64,000 nucleotides of DNA from Buxus sempervirens (taxonomy: Eukaryota > Streptophyta > Magnoliopsida > Buxales > Buxaceae), in the NCBI GenBank assembly GCA_947561395.2, contig OX387184.1, positions 62,001 through 126,000 of the forward strand, written 5' to 3'. Shown here piece after piece: positions 43,738 through 54,834 of the stretch. The notes beneath the pieces are model-generated. The model was given only the letters and a program-made list of their open reading frames with translations, searched no databases and was not told where the DNA came from. Positions within the stretch are counted from its first letter, which is position 1. Each line of letters begins with the position of its first letter. The position numbers and the translations under genes were made by a program.

Positions 43738-45664
43738 GTGTGATGATCAGGAAGTCCTCAATTTTTTTTAGCCGCGACTCCAATGTTTTCTCCAAATCTA
43801 AAATCCAGTCTCTTTTTAACATTGCAGAGACTCATTCACGGCCCTCATACCTTGGTGTTCCCATCCTTCGGAAGAGACCGACTTTGAGAGACTGTGAGGA
43901 CATGCTCCACAAGATCACGTTTCGCCTTGCAAGTTGGAAGTCCAATTTTCTCTCACAGATGGACCGGTTAACCCTCATTCACTCGGTTCTGTCTTCGCAA
44001 GCACTTCATCACATGAGCTGCTTCCTTTTACCTAAGAGTGTCCTTGACAAAATTGATAAGCTTACTCATGGTTTTTTATGGAGAAAAGGTTCGGAGGGTC
44101 AACACATGCACACTATCTGCTGGGAACGACTTACCAAGTCTTAGAGAAGCGGTGGCTTAAACATCAAAATGGCTTCCACCATGAACCAAGCTTTGGTACT
44201 CAAGTCAACATGGCAACTGGCAGCTCAGCACAAAAGCCTCTGGCATGATGTTATGAAGGATATCTATTACCACAGCTCCAATCTCTCTTCAGCTACTTTC
44301 CGTAATAACCATTCCTATGGTTGGCGACAGAACGAAAAGCTTTTGCATTGGATCCACCAAGGTAGTTTTTGGTCGGTGGCCAATGAACACGACATTGACA
44401 TCCTCAACGATAATTGGGTTAATGACCTCCATGATCCATCTTTGCTACAAGAGCTGACTCGTCTCACCATTTCTCGGGTAAGTCAATTGATTAGTCCCCT
44501 AACTGGGCAATGGAATCACTCTCTCATTCATCGTCTATGGGATGCTCCCACGGCGGCTAGGATAGTCGCCACCTATATATCTCCTGCATTGGTTTCTGAC
44601 AGGAGACATTGGCGATTTACTAGTTCTGGGAATTTTTCTGTTGCGTCTGTTTACCACTTTATTCACGGAGAGGTGCCTCAACAGCTGGACAAGGTTTGGT
44701 TGACTGTTAGGCACTTGAATTGCATGCCTATGATTAAACTTTTCCTCTGGAAGAGCCTTGCAGGTGGCCTACCAACTTCGGCGCTTCTTGCTGCCCGGGC
44801 TGGTACTGTTATAAATTCTTGTGCCCTTTGTGAAGCAACTGATGAATCCGTTGAGCACCTATGGTTGAAGTGCCCGTTCTCCAGAGCTGTGTGGTTTCAG
44901 ACTCTAGGAGGCCAGTTGCAGTCTTCTGGCCCTCAACATAGCTTTAAAGATTGGTTCAGCTTTGTTGTTAACTTGAAAATTCCTAATAATGTCTTTGAAC
45001 CTGTTCAGTTTCTCTCTAACATTGCTATCCTCGGTTGGTCCATCTGGAAGGCCAGAAATGTTAAAATCTTTAAGCATTGCAACAGCCAAGTTTTTTCACT
45101 CAACTACTTCTGAAGCATTGCAAATTATCTCTTCCTCGCAGGTTGATCGGGCTGGCGGTTCAACGAAGGAAGTTCGCTGGGTGAAACCTGAGGCAACCTG
45201 GTTCAAGTTCAATTTTGACGGTTCATTTCGTAAATCAACTCTCAAATCTGGTGTGGGAGGCGTCATTCGAGATCACTTTGGTCGTTTTTTTGGCGGATTT
45301 GCCTCACTTTGGAATTGTTGCCGAGGTTCAAGCGGCAGTGGAGGGGCTTCGACTTGCAAAGTTCTTAGGGATCTCCAAATTGATTATTGAAGGGGATGCT
45401 TTGGCCCTTCTCCTCATTCTTCAGGGTCGTTCTTCATCTGTCCCATGGAGGATTGCTGGTTTTGTTGCTCAATTCAACGAGCTTGTCACCTCTTTTCCTT
45501 CTGTCCGGTTTTCGCACGTTCTACGCGAAGGGAATCGGGTTGCTAACTTCCTCGCCAACTTTTGTCTTGATCACTTCTCCTGTTTGTGGTGTAATACTTT
45601 TCCCCCATGTCTATCCCCTCTGATCTTGGATGACATGCGTGGCTGTTGTTTTCTTCGTAATTAA
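43738..45664 (+). pseudogene. LINE C-terminal region: RT thumb, zinc-binding and RNase H-like domains
   Basis: Continues the LINE after element D. Visible: KSSIFFS (just after the YADD region in related LINEs), SYLGVPILRKRP, LASWKSNFLS, the zf-RVT block (LWKSLAGGLPTSALLAARAG, CALCEATDESVEHLWLKCPF), and a frameshifted plant RNase H-like domain (FNFDGSFRKS ... IIEGDALALL ... HVLREGNRVANFLA) ending at a stop at 45662-45664. Compared with relatives, the RT palm with the YADD motif is missing, so DNA was deleted where D joins the LINE. A TAG at about 44142 also breaks the frame. Confidence 0.92.
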
Positions 45665-45729
45665 TTTAATATAGGCTTCGTTCTCTACCCAAAAAAAAAA
45701 AAAGAGTACATATTGTGTTTATAGAAACC

Positions 45730-47552
45730 ACCGTTATTAGTATTGCCACAATGAGTTGCAATTGTAATTTGGATTGGAGAGATGAATTTACGTACCGTCG
45801 GTGATTTCTCTTATAATTTTTTCTCTATGATACCTTCTTAGGTACCATTGTAAAACTCTTAAGTACATCACCGAGAGAAGCCTTTTATATTTTTTTATAT
45901 TACTTTCCTATCATTTTGACATGAAAACTCTTAGAATTCTTTAGGATATTTTTGACAATAAGAATTAGAATTAAACATTAAAATTACAGCTCTAAATGGA
46001 GAATTAATATTATATAACTTTGATTCATTAAAATTCTAATTCCAATGTTTGGTTGACACAAAGAACCCGATTCACATCCTGTGTAGCTTCTATCTACAAC
46101 CTTATTTAGAGCTTTTCATAGGATTGTGCAAAGTGTAATTAAAATATACAATTATACCATTCAAGTGGGTTTTTAAAACACATGGCATAATCCTATGGAG
46201 GCTCCAAGTAAAAGTGCAAATAGAGGCTCCACAGGATCTTAATCGCAAAGAACTTTTTATGAAGAATAATACTAAATAAAATAAGAGACGCTTTACTTAT
46301 GATGGTGATATGATGGTGTTGGTTGTGGTGGTGGATGATGGTGACTTGCTTGATCTCGTTGGAAGCTATTATGGGCTTTCTCTAATTCTTAAATATCTAA
46401 TTCTTGGCCTGAAATTCTTAACTCATTTACTTATGTTAAACACACAATTTAGTGGAAAATAGAACTCTTTTGGAAAATTAATTCCAATCGGTTCACATTT
46501 TCTCATTAACTGAACAAACAAATTTCAATTAAAAGTTTATTTTCTTTGCCTTTTCTATAAATTCTATCAAAACAAACACACCCCTCGGGAAAAAAGTGAA
46601 TATTTTAAAGGTATCACACGTGTTAATCCAAAGGTGCCAAGCATATCGACATGGTACATTTAAAACAACTCATGGGTATATTTTAAAAAGTGAATATTTA
46701 AAGATTAATACATTGGTCGTCAAAATAATTTTTGGTACCTTTTATTAGTATTTAAAGTGTATATACTATATATTTTGAAGATACTAATGGAATTTGTTAA
46801 TTTCAATGTGCTACACGGTACCAATCGTCAAGATGTAGATAAAAAGGGATTTGAATCACCTGCTGGGTGCCCAGCACTGCTGGGCATCCAGCAGCCAATG
46901 GGATAGGGCCATATCACCGGCAGCCCTAACACAAGCCAGGGCTGCCGGTGATGTGGCCTCTATTTTTGGATGCCCATTGGCTGCTGGATGCCCAGCAGGG
47001 GATGTGAATCCGATAAAAAGTGCATCCAAAATCGCTTATAACGGGATGATTTATAGTGATATTTCTGAGAATATTATATTTTATTTTATACATAAAAAAA
47101 AAGTGCATGTAACATGTAAATTGATGCATCCAAAATCGTCAACAATTGCATTTACCATATATAAAATTGGTGAATCCAAAATTTTTAAATAGAGTTACCA
47201 CAGTAGAACTAGCTTTTATTATTATTTTTTTCTTAGTTTTCAAACCCTGCATCCAACTCAAGATTATAAACGACTCCGTGGATCCGCAAAAGATTTCCTG
47301 CCCATTGATAAAATATAGCCACGTTTCTCCAATCCATTAGGCATTAGTTCTGGAGCGTTTCTATCATCTGCTTTGTAAACTTGGGAGAGAAGTGTTTGAT
47401 CTCAAATTTCAGATTCTTTGCTTTCAATGTTCATCGATTTCGTTGATTCTTTCGAAACCAATCATCTCAAGAATGACGATACCAAAATACGATCAACAGC
47501 AGCAGCAGTTGTTACTGCAAGTAGGTTTTGATGTTAGATTGCTATTGCAGGG
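45730..47552. other. Intergenic region upstream of the CLC gene
   Basis: AT-rich, no recognised gene apart from the foldback at 46849-47012 and the upstream reading frames just before the CLC start. A GGTGGTGATG-type simple stretch lies at about 46300-46345. Confidence 0.5.
46849..47012. repeat. Foldback element with nested perfect stems
   Basis: Arms 46877-46902 and 46973-46998 (26 bp, starting CTGCTGGGCATCC) are exact reverse complements. Inside, CACCGGCAGCCCT (46915-46927) pairs with 46938-46950. Outer flanks (GGATTTGAATCACCTGCTGGG and the complement of 46996-47014) also pair partly, so the whole unit is about 160 bp. Confidence 0.88.
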
Positions 47553-47556
47553 ATGA
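47473..47556 (+). promoter_or_regulatory. Upstream reading frame whose stop overlaps the CLC start (ATGA)
   Basis: ATG at 47473 opens a 27-codon frame (MTIPKYDQQQQQLLLQVGFD...) ending in TGA at 47554-47556, which overlaps the CLC start ATG at 47553-47555. Another frame starts at 47427 and ends near 47530. Such frames can lower or tune translation of the main frame in plants. Whether the transcript includes them is not shown. Confidence 0.5.
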
Positions 47557-50500
47557 ATATGGCTGGTGTAGCAGCTACCAAGTGGTGCTGTGCGCCCAAC
47601 TCGCTCTACCCCTGGTTTGGTGGCAAATTATCATCATCCATATCGTCTGTCAGGCAGCAATCCTTCTTCCCCCCCTCTTTCCGGCCTCGCTTTATCTGTA
47701 AGCTCTCAAATCACAGATTTCCTGTTAGTTTTCGCCACTATCATAGAAAAAACGCTTTAGATTTCGGCCGTCCCTCAAGTCTTCCCGAAGAAACAACTAG
47801 AGAACCTTTTTCTGGAAAACAACCATCAAGTGACACTGGAGACAAGTTCCGAAAGAATCAGCTGAGAGAAGCCGCAGCGGTGATAACCCAACAGAACTTC
47901 TCCATAATTGGCGCCTGCGTGGTGGGTTTGCTCACTGGAATCGCTGTGGTGCTCTTCAATAATGCAGTGCGTTTTCTTCTCTTTACACTTTTTGTAGTTC
48001 TGGTTTGTGCAACTTGGAGAAAGAAACACATTTTGCTTTCGTTTTATTTTTATGGATCCAAATGGACTTGCCAAAAAAAAAAGCATCGACTTCTACAGTG
48101 ATTCCGTGACTCTCAATTTAATAATCCATTGCTAACGATATATCATGTAGACGCCTTGCCTCGTACTTTTTCCCCAAGAACATTTTCTCTCTTCCTTTTC
48201 CCCCTTTCTTCTTGGTATTAATTGCCTCGATCTTTCTCATGTGTCTATTACTTGTTGATGACTGCTGACGACCAATTGCACACAAATTTCTTTAGGTGCA
48301 TGAAATACGGGATGCTTTCTGGGATGGAATCCCTTATCGAGGTGCCTCATGGTTGAGGGACGAGCCTATTGATGAAATTTGGCAACGAGTAATTTTCGTA
48401 CCTGTATGCGGGGGATTGATTGTAAGCATGTTGAACAGTTTTCGAGATGCTCTCAGGCGTCCTCCAAAAGGAACCCTGTTATCTAATATCAGTGTTCCTC
48501 TGAGACAAATTTTGAAGGCAATAGCAGCTTCTGTCACCCTTGGGACAGGGAATTCATTGGGGCCCGAAGGTCCTAGCGTTGAAATAGGTGCATCCATAGC
48601 GAAGGGAATTGGTAATATGTTTGGGAAGACTAACCAAACAAGGTTTTCTCTTTTGGCTGCAGGATCAGCGGCAGGAGTTTCAGCAGGTCAGACATTTTCC
48701 ACTACTGCAACTTGTTCATACCTCACCATCCCCTTCCCCCGGGGGCAACATCGCCTCCTGTAACGTGTAAGGAGATTGAATATAATTTTGCATCTATCTT
48801 CATTTCTGGGTAATAAACTGTCTTTTATTCGTAAAAGCATTATTGATATAAATATATCCTAAGTGAAAATTTTAATTTGTTTAAATAGCATTTTTACAAT
48901 GTAAAATGTATCATGCGCACACTTTTCTAGCAACATCAATGTGCATAGACACAAGTGACACTGCCACCCAAGATGCACACAATGTCTTGGAGGACTCTAC
49001 AACCGACTCCTACCCTGCTTTCCTATCTTCAAAGATTCCCCTATTCCTTTCCTTTCATTTCAACCATAGGATAGCTAGCATTACACTTAAGTATATCAAT
49101 TTCTCCCAGCTGCTCAGGTTGTAAAACCGCTATTGTTCCATGAGTATAACAAGCCTAGTTGGGAGTTAGATACTTCTTATTTGATATTCGTCATCAAATG
49201 TTTTTTTACTTCATGTAGTCTGTGATGGGAGTTTAGAGGCTCATCATTTAATACATTGACTAATAACTGTAAATTATCTTAATGGAGAATTAGCGCAAAT
49301 CAACCTCAGGGAATAGAGATATTTTTGTTCCTTCATCACCAATTACCATGATTTCCATTTTGAAACTTACCATTATGCCTTCACAGGTTTCAATGCTGCT
49401 GTCGCTGGGTGCTTCTTTGCTGTTGAATCAGTCTTGTGGCCATCACCAACTAATTCATCCTCATCCCTCACAAATACTACCTCAATGGTTATACTCAGTT
49501 CAGTAATAGCTTCTGTGGTGTCCGAAGTTGGTCTTGGTTCCGAACCAGCATTCAAGGTCCCCGATTATGATTTCCGTTCTGCAAGTGGTATGCTATCCTG
49601 TTCTTTCTCTCAATTGCTTCCTTATAAATCTCCACTTCAAAATCCTAATTATGGTAGTTATTTAGTTTTGTTATGTTCATTGATCAAAATGCCTACCAAT
49701 GAAACAACGGTCCTCTTTAATTTGCCTAGGATATTGTCATAGAAATTAGAGTTAACTCAGCACATTTGATTTTTGAAAAAAGCGATCAGAAAATGGTTTT
49801 GATTTTTTAGTATCTATTGGTATTAATTTAATTACATTACTTCTTCAGAACTTCCTCTCTATCTTTTGCTTGGTATCCTATGCGGGTTGGTTTCGTTAAC
49901 CTTATCTAGGTGCACCTCTTATGCACTGGTTGCTGTCGAGAATATTCAGAAAGCCACTGGAATATCGAGGGCCATATTTCCTGTAATGGGTGGCTTCATT
50001 GTCGGGATCATAGCTCTAGCATATCCTGAGATTCTTTACTGGGGTTTTCAGAATGTTGACATTTTGTTGGAATCAAGGCCATTTGTGAAAGGCCTGTCTG
50101 CTGATTTATTGCTTCAGCTGGTAGGAGCCAAGATAGTGGCAACCTCCTTGTGCCGAGCTTCTGGATTAGTGGGTGGGTACTATGCGCCATCTCTCTTCAT
50201 CGGTGCGGCAACAGGCATGGCATATGGGAAATTTGCTAGCTACATTGTCACACATTCTGATCCAATATATCATCTTTCCATATTAGAGGTGGCCTCACCT
50301 CAAGCATATGGCCTGGTACATTTCCATGACTTAATATTCCCTTTTGCAAAATATCCCATTCACAATCCTTTGTCATTCCAAACTTAAGTTTATAACTACC
50401 CTTGGAAAAATTTCAATCCAGCCTGTTTTGTACTTTGCTTTTTCAATTTTTTTTTCCCTGGTTATCATCTGCATTGTAGTGACTTTTGATAAGGGTGAAC

Positions 50501-52661
50501 ATTGAAACAGAATTCATGCTGCCAACCCCAGCTTTCTTAGTTGGTTTGAACTTATTAGATGTATTGACATGTTTACCAGAACCTTTTAGTATTTGTTTAA
50601 TTCAGTTGTTTTTTGAGCACATTATGTAAGTTGCTTTATTTTGAATAGCTAGATGGATAAAAGATATTTTAGGGATGGGTCAAATCCAAGGCATGAACTG
50701 GATTTCCACTTCAATATAATGAGAGAAATTTAATTAAGGAAACTATATTTGAGAGGAAGGTGGCTGTGGTTTTTCAAATAGACCACTTCTTATTTTCCAT
50801 TTTTTTCCCCCAATTTTATTGATATTATTGTTAACATGGTGAATAGAAAATAAAAAATCATGGTCTCACTTATTTGGGGCCTACAGATTTTGCTGTAAAA
50901 TGTAAAGATACTAATCTTGCCTTCTACATTTAATTGTGTTTAGATTTTAGATGCTGAGTTCTATGCTACAAATGTCAAGAAGGCCACAACTAATATTCAT
51001 TAGTTGTCTATTTGGGGACATCAAAATATTAAGCAGCTGCTGTGGTTGGTGTGAGAGCTTGAACAGTGTTTCCAAGCTATGTGGGCCAAGTTTAGATTTC
51101 CATGCTTTTAGAATAGAAACATAAATATTTTGCATAGAATGGACCTGATCTATACTAGTTCATGGCCTTCATTTTTTTCTCATTCCCTTCACATTATTTT
51201 GTCCTCCTCTTAAGATTGACAATATTTCTTTGAACTGTTTTAGGAATCATGCTCAGGTGTCCAAAACTTGTGTTTTATTATAAAGTGATCTGTTATGCAG
51301 GTGGGGATGGCTGCTACTCTGGCTGGTGTGTGTCAGGTACCTCTTACTGCAGTTCTGCTACTCTTTGAGTTGACACAGGATTATCGCATAGTATTGCCAC
51401 TGCTTGGAGCTGTTGGTTTTTCTGCTTGGATTGCTTCTGGACAGACAAGGGAAAGGGATGTTGGAGACAAAGCAGCATATAAGGATCGAATTTTGGGTGC
51501 AAGTGGAAATACTGAAAGATCCTCTAACTTAACTGGCCTAGCATCTGGTTCTGCCCATGCTGCAGAACCATCTCACATGGTTGGTTTGTGCGAACTTGAG
51601 AGTTCGCTCTGTGTGGATGATTCTTTTACTGTACGTGGAGCACTGGAGGAGAAAATTTTTGTTTCACAAGCTATGAATACAAGATATGTAGCTGTATTGA
51701 CAAGCACATTGCTCACAGAAGCAGTGACACTAATGCTTTCAGAGAAGCAATCTTGTGCAGTGGTAATTGATAGTGACAACTTTCTGGTTGGTTTCCTTAC
51801 GCTTGGTGACATTCAAGAGTTCAGCAAATGTACAAAATCAAGAGCCTGGAAATCTGAGGTAAAGGCTTTTTATGCTGATTTTGAGTCTGATAAAAATCAT
51901 TTCGATTCCTCTTGAAAATGAAATCTTGTTAGCAGTTCAATTGCAAAATTGCAATGCAGAAGACAACAATATAAGTGATTAAAATATAAATGAAGAATGA
52001 AAAAGGCATGAAATTCTAGAGTGATTCTTAGGTTCCATGGACACGAGTTTTCTATGAATCAGACTAGAAAAGTCCTTGTGGTGGGATAATTCTGCAAACA
52101 AGAACAAAAATAAAGATCGTGTGTGTGTGTAGAGTTTCCTATTTTATGTACTCTAATGCAGTCCTGGAGTGCAACTTCAAGTTCATCCTATAAAATATCT
52201 TTTATGACAATTCATAATCAAATGCTACTTATTTTAGTTGTACATCAGCTGAGATCTGAGCTTATCTCCATTTCCATGTACAGAAGCTTCTTGTATCTGA
52301 AATATGCTATTTGGATGGTGTAAATTGTCGGGTATCATGGACAGTAACACCAGCCATGGATCTCCTTTCTGCACTAAGGATTATGAATAGATATGGTATG
52401 GATCAACTTCCAGTTGTTTCAGAACACATTGAGAATAATAGGGGCTACCCTGTTGGAATTTTAGAGAGGGAATGTATCAGTCTCACTTGCAGGTGATCAA
52501 GATTCAGTGTTGTTTTCTAAATTTGTACCTGTATGAATGTGAACCTGTTTTTTTCTTCATAGCTACTCACCTTTTGGTTTGTTGTCTTCCTTGTGTTTTC
52601 ATCCAGAATTGTAGCTATCCAAGAATTGCTCAGTCCATCATCCATACCTGAGGGGAACTGA
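47553..52661 (+). CDS. CLC-E: Chloride channel/transporter CLC-e type, plastid-targeted, seven exons
   Basis: CLC family membrane protein; plant CLC-e is assigned to the thylakoid membrane and affects anion balance. Exons: 47553-47966, 48296-48686, 49387-49587, 49849-50315, 51301-51858, 52284-52492 and 52607-52661, all GT-AG with agreeing phases, giving 764 residues (Arabidopsis CLC-e is about 710). The N-terminal 80-100 residues are rich in Ser, Arg and Pro with few acids, as in a chloroplast transit peptide. First membrane helix: FSIIGACVVGLLTGIAVVLF. GTGNSLGPEGPSVEIG carries the gating Glu position of GPEGP; later GFNAAVAGCFFAVE, and ASGLVGGYYAPSLFIGAATG, where the family's GxFxP region reads GGYYAP. 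CBS-like domains: about 620-665 (AVTLMLSEKQSCAVV, FLTLGDIQEF) and 690-760 (LLSALRIMNRYGMDQLPVVS). A second ATG lies two codons after the start. Confidence 0.94.
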
Positions 52662-52929
52662 TGGTGGCAAGGTGGCAGCAACTCAAAGTTTATAAGAAGA
52701 GTGTAAAATAATCTTCGAAGGCTCAAACTTAGTTTGGCACATGTTAGATGATGTGGGGCTTACATTGAAATTTTTCATAACTCATGATATAAAATTCATG
52801 AGTTACTTTTGAAAACTTTATGGAAACTGCTGAAAATAAGACTAAAGTTTTCTTCTTTTTATTCCTAAACCAATGGGCAAAAGAAAAGTCATCAATCAAA
52901 CTCTAGGTGATCTCTGTTGATATCTTGTT

Positions 52930-53410
52930 GAAGACAAAGTTTTTACTGTGGATCAAGTACTTCCTATGGCTGAATTTGCTTATGATAGCTCTATAAATTG
53001 ATATACAGGTCACAGCCCCTTCGAAACTATGACACATTTACTTCCAAGAAAGCCAAATGATTTGGTTCCTCTTCCCTTCAAAACCATCCTGGTGTTAAAT
53101 TTGATGCTTTTGCCAAACATATCCATGAGATGCAAGAAGATGTGAGGTGAAAGATTGTTGCTAGCAATGTGAACAAGGAGGCACGTGTTGAGTTGTGGAG
53201 AGTATTTACTGAATTTAAAGAGACATAGTAATGGTGTGAATTATGCCTGAATCATATCCATTTTATTGTTTCAAAGAAGATTGGCTCTAATGCTTATGCT
53301 CTTGATTTAACGGGGGATACAGACTTGAGCAATGTCTTCAATATTGAAGATCTTCATACAAAGAGCACAACAAAGTCGAGTGTGCTGATTGCTAAACTTC
53401 CACCAAAAGT
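52930..53410 (+). pseudogene. gypsy integrase C-terminal relic
   Basis: Plus strand, several stops and shifts. Pieces resemble the end of a Ty3/gypsy integrase: LPMAEFAYDSS, GHSPFET, LPRKPNDLVPLP, GVKFDAFAKHIHEMQEDV, IGSNAYALDLTGD, LSNVFNIEDLH. No LTRs were found nearby. It is a different lineage from the gypsy element at 1297-13720. Confidence 0.85.
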
Positions 53411-54834
53411 GTGAAGGAAATAATAGAAGACATTATTGACTACCAGCTTGTCTACAAATAGGAAGGCATTTTTTTTTTTTTGGTAGTCAAATAGGAAGGC
53501 ATCTTATCAAATGGAAAGGGTGTCCATATTTTTACTTATACTTGGATTTTAGATGATGAGTTTCAACGTCTTAATCCTAACCTATATGAAGATTACATCT
53601 AATACTGACCTATATGGAGAATTCCATACTTGTAATTCGCAGGCTTGTGAGTTATTTCAAAGAGGGGAAAGTTGATGGAAACAAAGTGACAGTACTTTTA
53701 TAAACTTAAAAGAGTCAGAAAATAATCTTGCAAGGCTCAAACTCTAATTCAAAAACTGTTAAATGTGGGAAATACTCGACTTGGTTTATATATATTGTCA
53801 GTGGCCGGTGATATGACCAAGACACCTGGAATACAGGGATGACGGAAGTCCAGGTCAGCTGACCATGTCCTCCCTTCCTTCTATCCGTGTGCGGCCGCTA
53901 TCCAACCTCATCGTCGTATTTTGGAGAATCCATGGGCCATATGGTGCCATTGCTTGCCGAAGAGCCACGCCCCCTCTAATTCCTTCAGGGAACTGAAAAG
54001 TCATACGCCTAAGCCTAATGCACCTGGTTTGAAGCTCTTACCAAATATACGCACCAGCTCTAGATTTCTTTTCCTTTTGCATTTCCAACTTCCAAGTACT
54101 CGCTCCTTGTAGGGATTTCCACGCGATCCTTGTAGACCGTCCTCACCAGGGCAAGTTGAATGGTTACCATCATCGAATCACTCCTAGAACACTCATACAA
54201 TATTCTACCAAAAAAAAACACTGATACAATAACAAAATTACATTCCTCATTTCCCCAGCCAACCATTTACCATAATGGCAGTCATACCTTAACAATGGTC
54301 AGCACAAAACGCCACCATCACCGGTGTGCGACTAGCAGGAAATAGAAACATCAAGTAAACAGGGTGAAAGAAATAACCGACTGATCAACCCCTCAAGTTC
54401 TTTTCTTTTGATCTTACATGTGGCGACCAAAAGCCACCTTATTTTGAAGAAAATCAATCAAAGAGTGAACAACTGCAAATAGTAATACATGATAAGAATG
54501 TGGTTGATCTTTTTCCCTGTTTTCACCAAACTAATAAAGAATCACGGAGCGCTGCTGTAAAGCTTCCTAGTAATCACCCACGAACAATGAACTTCAAACA
54601 CAACCGACCCTCTCGGATTTCTTTCGCCCCAAGAAGCAGTGACTCGGTATACTCAACCACAAAAAAAATGCCAACACACCCCCACGTTTATCTACAGAAT
54701 TACATAAACCCATCACACCCAACTTTTGTCCACATCCATCCACAGTTTTCTCCAGTGACGACAGCATTATATTAAGATCTGACATCATATATGATGAGAT
54801 GATAAACCTCGAGGCTAAAAGCTTAATAGAGTAG
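53411..54834. other. Intergenic region between the gypsy relic and CESA 3' end
   Basis: No recognised gene. The part next to 54834 (to roughly 54500) is probably the CESA 3' UTR on the minus strand. The rest is low-complexity or unassigned. Confidence 0.45.

Larger units (their letters stand above)
38013..45703 (+). mobile_element. L1-like LINE, 5'-truncated, hosting nested LTR elements
   Basis: Non-LTR retrotransposon on the plus strand. A 13-bp poly(A) lies at 45691-45703. A 17-bp target duplication starting TTGTGTTTATAG lies at 37996-38012 and 45713-45729, with further partial match outside it. The 5' end lacks ORF1 and the endonuclease, which is usual 5' truncation. Inside it sits LTR element D (38653 to about 43737), which carries solo LTR C. 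LINE sequence proper is 38013-38652 plus about 43738-45703. Confidence 0.92.

Noticed and set aside
45387..45623. Separate gene within the LINE 3' part
   Set aside because: It is an alternative frame of the frameshifted RNase H-like domain of the LINE.
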